64,000 nucleotides of DNA, from positions 62,001-126,000 of the forward strand of contig JAUIKF010000005.1 of the NCBI GenBank assembly GCA_030430575.1, written 5' to 3'. Both the position numbers and the translations under genes were made by a program. Below the pieces are notes generated by a model. The model had not been told where the DNA came from. It saw nothing but the letters and a program-made list of their open reading frames with translations, and made no database searches. Source of the stretch: Bacteroidia bacterium (GTDB lineage: Bacteria > Bacteroidota > Bacteroidia > J057). Each line of letters begins with the position of its first letter. Within the stretch, counting starts at the first letter, position 1. Below are positions 62,851 to 64,000 of this stretch, one piece after another.

Positions 62851-63177
62851 ATGCGTGACCAACTATTATTGGCAGTTGAAAACCATTTCTTGCTTGAAAA
62901 AAGCGGGTTGATAATATTGCCAGATATGCCCGTTCCAGCCAATTGGAAGCAATTGAGTTATGAAACAACCGTAAAGATTGAAAAGCCTGAAGGCTCCTTA
63001 TTGGAATTACAGCTGATGGTCAATTGGGCGCATTTCAATATTCGCGACCCCAAGGCAACGATTGACCAGCGATGGCGATTAACATTTACCTTTCCTGACG
63101 CCTCCAAGACTGATGTCCCTGTAGGCAGCAAAGTATATGTCTCAGCAGCAGATCATGCAAAAATAAAAGGCGTTTGA
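62851..63177 (+). CDS. Small hypothetical protein
   Basis: 108 aa, no signal or membrane segment. It looks like a single alpha/beta domain (SYETTVKIEKPEGSLLELQL, QRWRLTFTFPDASKTDVPVG). No family recognised. It is 50 bp downstream of the AbiEii gene in the same direction and could be part of that unit or an independent gene. Confidence 0.5.
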   Translation: MRDQLLLAVENHFLLEKSGLIILPDMPVPANWKQLSYETTVKIEKPEGSLLELQLMVNWAHFNIRDPKATIDQRWRLTFTFPDASKTDVPVGSKVYVSAADHAKIKGV

Positions 63178-63204
63178 AGCTCCCATACAGGCAAAAAAGA
63201 AAAC

Positions 63205-63246
63205 GAAAACAGCATACCCAAAACCCCAAACCCAAAACATAGAACG
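63205..63246. repeat. 'aaaccccaaacccaaaacatagaacg' words
   Basis: Short word repeat between two convergent genes, of the same family as 5725-5828 and 19736-19803. No gene. Confidence 0.4.
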
Positions 63247-63251
63247 TTCCC

Positions 63252-64000
63252 TTACACCCCCCTTTTATCTCCATACAACTGCACATGCAGTCGGTCGGTG
63301 TAGTGAAAACCATACTTCTTGCAGGCTTCTACAAGCCACAACCTACGCTTCTGGAGCGTCTCGGGCGTACGCCCTTCGGGCATGAGGTAGATGCGCTCCT
63401 TCGGGATGGCATGCTGATCGGCCAGGTCGAGGACCTCCGCCAGGTCGCGCTTGCGCGCGACCACAAATTTGAAAACGGCCTTGTCGTTTTCGGCAAAGTA
63501 GCGCAGGATCTGCGGCTTATGGCGCAGCTTGGGCTGGTTGCCCGAGTTAGAGAGTTTGGGCGAAACATTGTACTGATTGACGAGGCCGTCAAAGGGCAGG
63601 CTTGGCCGCAAGGTGCCATTGGTCTCGACCTCAAACGTATAGTCGCGGTCGATGGCTCGGAGGAGTTGCATCAGTTCTACCCATGCTTCCAGCTGCATCA
63701 GTGGCTCGCCGCCTGTCAGCACAAGGTGCTGACAATCAAAGGCGCGGATCGCCTGGATGAGTTCACCTGCCGGCATTTCGATAATTTGCTCCGCCATCTG
63801 AAACTTCTCATAGCCAGGCGTATCGTCGTTTTGGTGGGGAAAGCGCGTCCCTTCCCAGTTCCAGGTGTAGTCTGTATCACACCAGAAGCAATGCAAATTG
63901 CAGAGGGATGCGCGGACAAAAATGCTGGGTTTGCCCATATTTTTCCCTTCTCCCTGAATGGAATAGAAGATTTCGGGCTTGCCGTTGAGTTGTGCGATTT
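63252..64000 (-). CDS. queE: 7-carboxy-7-deazaguanine synthase QueE (5' part beyond the window)
   Basis: Partial. The minus-strand frame is open to the window edge and reads AQLNGKPEIFYSIQGEGKNM followed by GKPSIFVRASLCNLHCFWCD, the expected start of a radical SAM QueE with the CxxxCxxC cluster in CNLHCFWC. LVLTGGEPLMQ, FEVETNGTL and VNQYNVSPKLSNSGN are further family signatures. It makes the 7-deazaguanine core of queuosine from 6-carboxytetrahydropterin. The true start codon lies outside the window; the internal Met at 63938 is not the start. Confidence 0.9.
   Translation of the reverse strand, partial: IAQLNGKPEIFYSIQGEGKNMGKPSIFVRASLCNLHCFWCDTDYTWNWEGTRFPHQNDDTPGYEKFQMAEQIIEMPAGELIQAIRAFDCQHLVLTGGEPLMQLEAWVELMQLLRAIDRDYTFEVETNGTLRPSLPFDGLVNQYNVSPKLSNSGNQPKLRHKPQILRYFAENDKAVFKFVVARKRDLAEVLDLADQHAIPKERIYLMPEGRTPETLQKRRLWLVEACKKYGFHYTDRLHVQLYGDKRGV

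Overview
The window looks like a chromosomal segment of a Bacteroidota bacterium, most plausibly from the Saprospiria (Lewinella/Haliscomenobacter-like). That placement is inference from gene content. It rests on several secreted proteins with type IX secretion (T9SS) C-terminal sorting domains, a TonB-dependent receptor with an N-terminal carboxypeptidase-regulatory-like domain, promoter elements matching the Bacteroidota -7 box TAnnTTTG, and a lack of obvious Shine-Dalgarno sequences. I found no rRNA, tRNA, CRISPR array, insertion sequence or prophage.

Layout. 1-7.8 kb: two ABC-2 permeases, a lipase-like lipoprotein, a DUF3109 protein overlapping an amidohydrolase, a small secreted protein, rlmN and adk. 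8-24.6 kb: a secreted subtilase with a T9SS domain, a beta-barrel/LysM protein, two S41 (Ctp) peptidases facing each other around a 3'-5' exonuclease and a structured intergenic element, the yidD-rnpA-rpmH cluster (rpmH is only 52 codons), a LysM protein, a glycosyltransferase and a T9SS beta-propeller-like protein. 24.7-26.5 kb: an AT-rich module made of the 3' end of an RHS protein whose tip is an alpha/beta-hydrolase-like domain, overlapping a small exported protein by 4 bp; this is the best candidate for an undescribed toxin/immunity pair. 26.9-32.8 kb: PBP1A, an MsbA-like exporter, lspA and an overlapping membrane protein. 32.8-39.8 kb: a sugar locus with a LacI regulator, a TonB receptor, an SLC45-like transporter, a GH100-like glycosidase and a uridine-kinase-family P-loop kinase. 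42-61.2 kb: four large surface or secreted proteins of 1526, 3175, 1154 and 371 aa, carrying YadA-head-like repeats, S74 autoprotease, beta-helix, CARDB, M23 and cohesin-like parts. 61.2-64 kb: an AbiEi/AbiEii-type toxin-antitoxin pair with a perfect 17-bp inverted repeat upstream, a small orphan gene and the 3' part of queE, which runs off the window.

Intergenic DNA is unusually rich in structure. Three loci (1.6, 6.9 and 20.0 kb) carry the same GC-rich palindromic array abutting stop codons, and one copy supplies the last codons of rnpA. Two unrelated hairpin elements, at 7.9 and 61.9 kb, share an identical 15-bp tail. Many gaps consist of short words repeated in both orientations, giving hairpins at gene ends.
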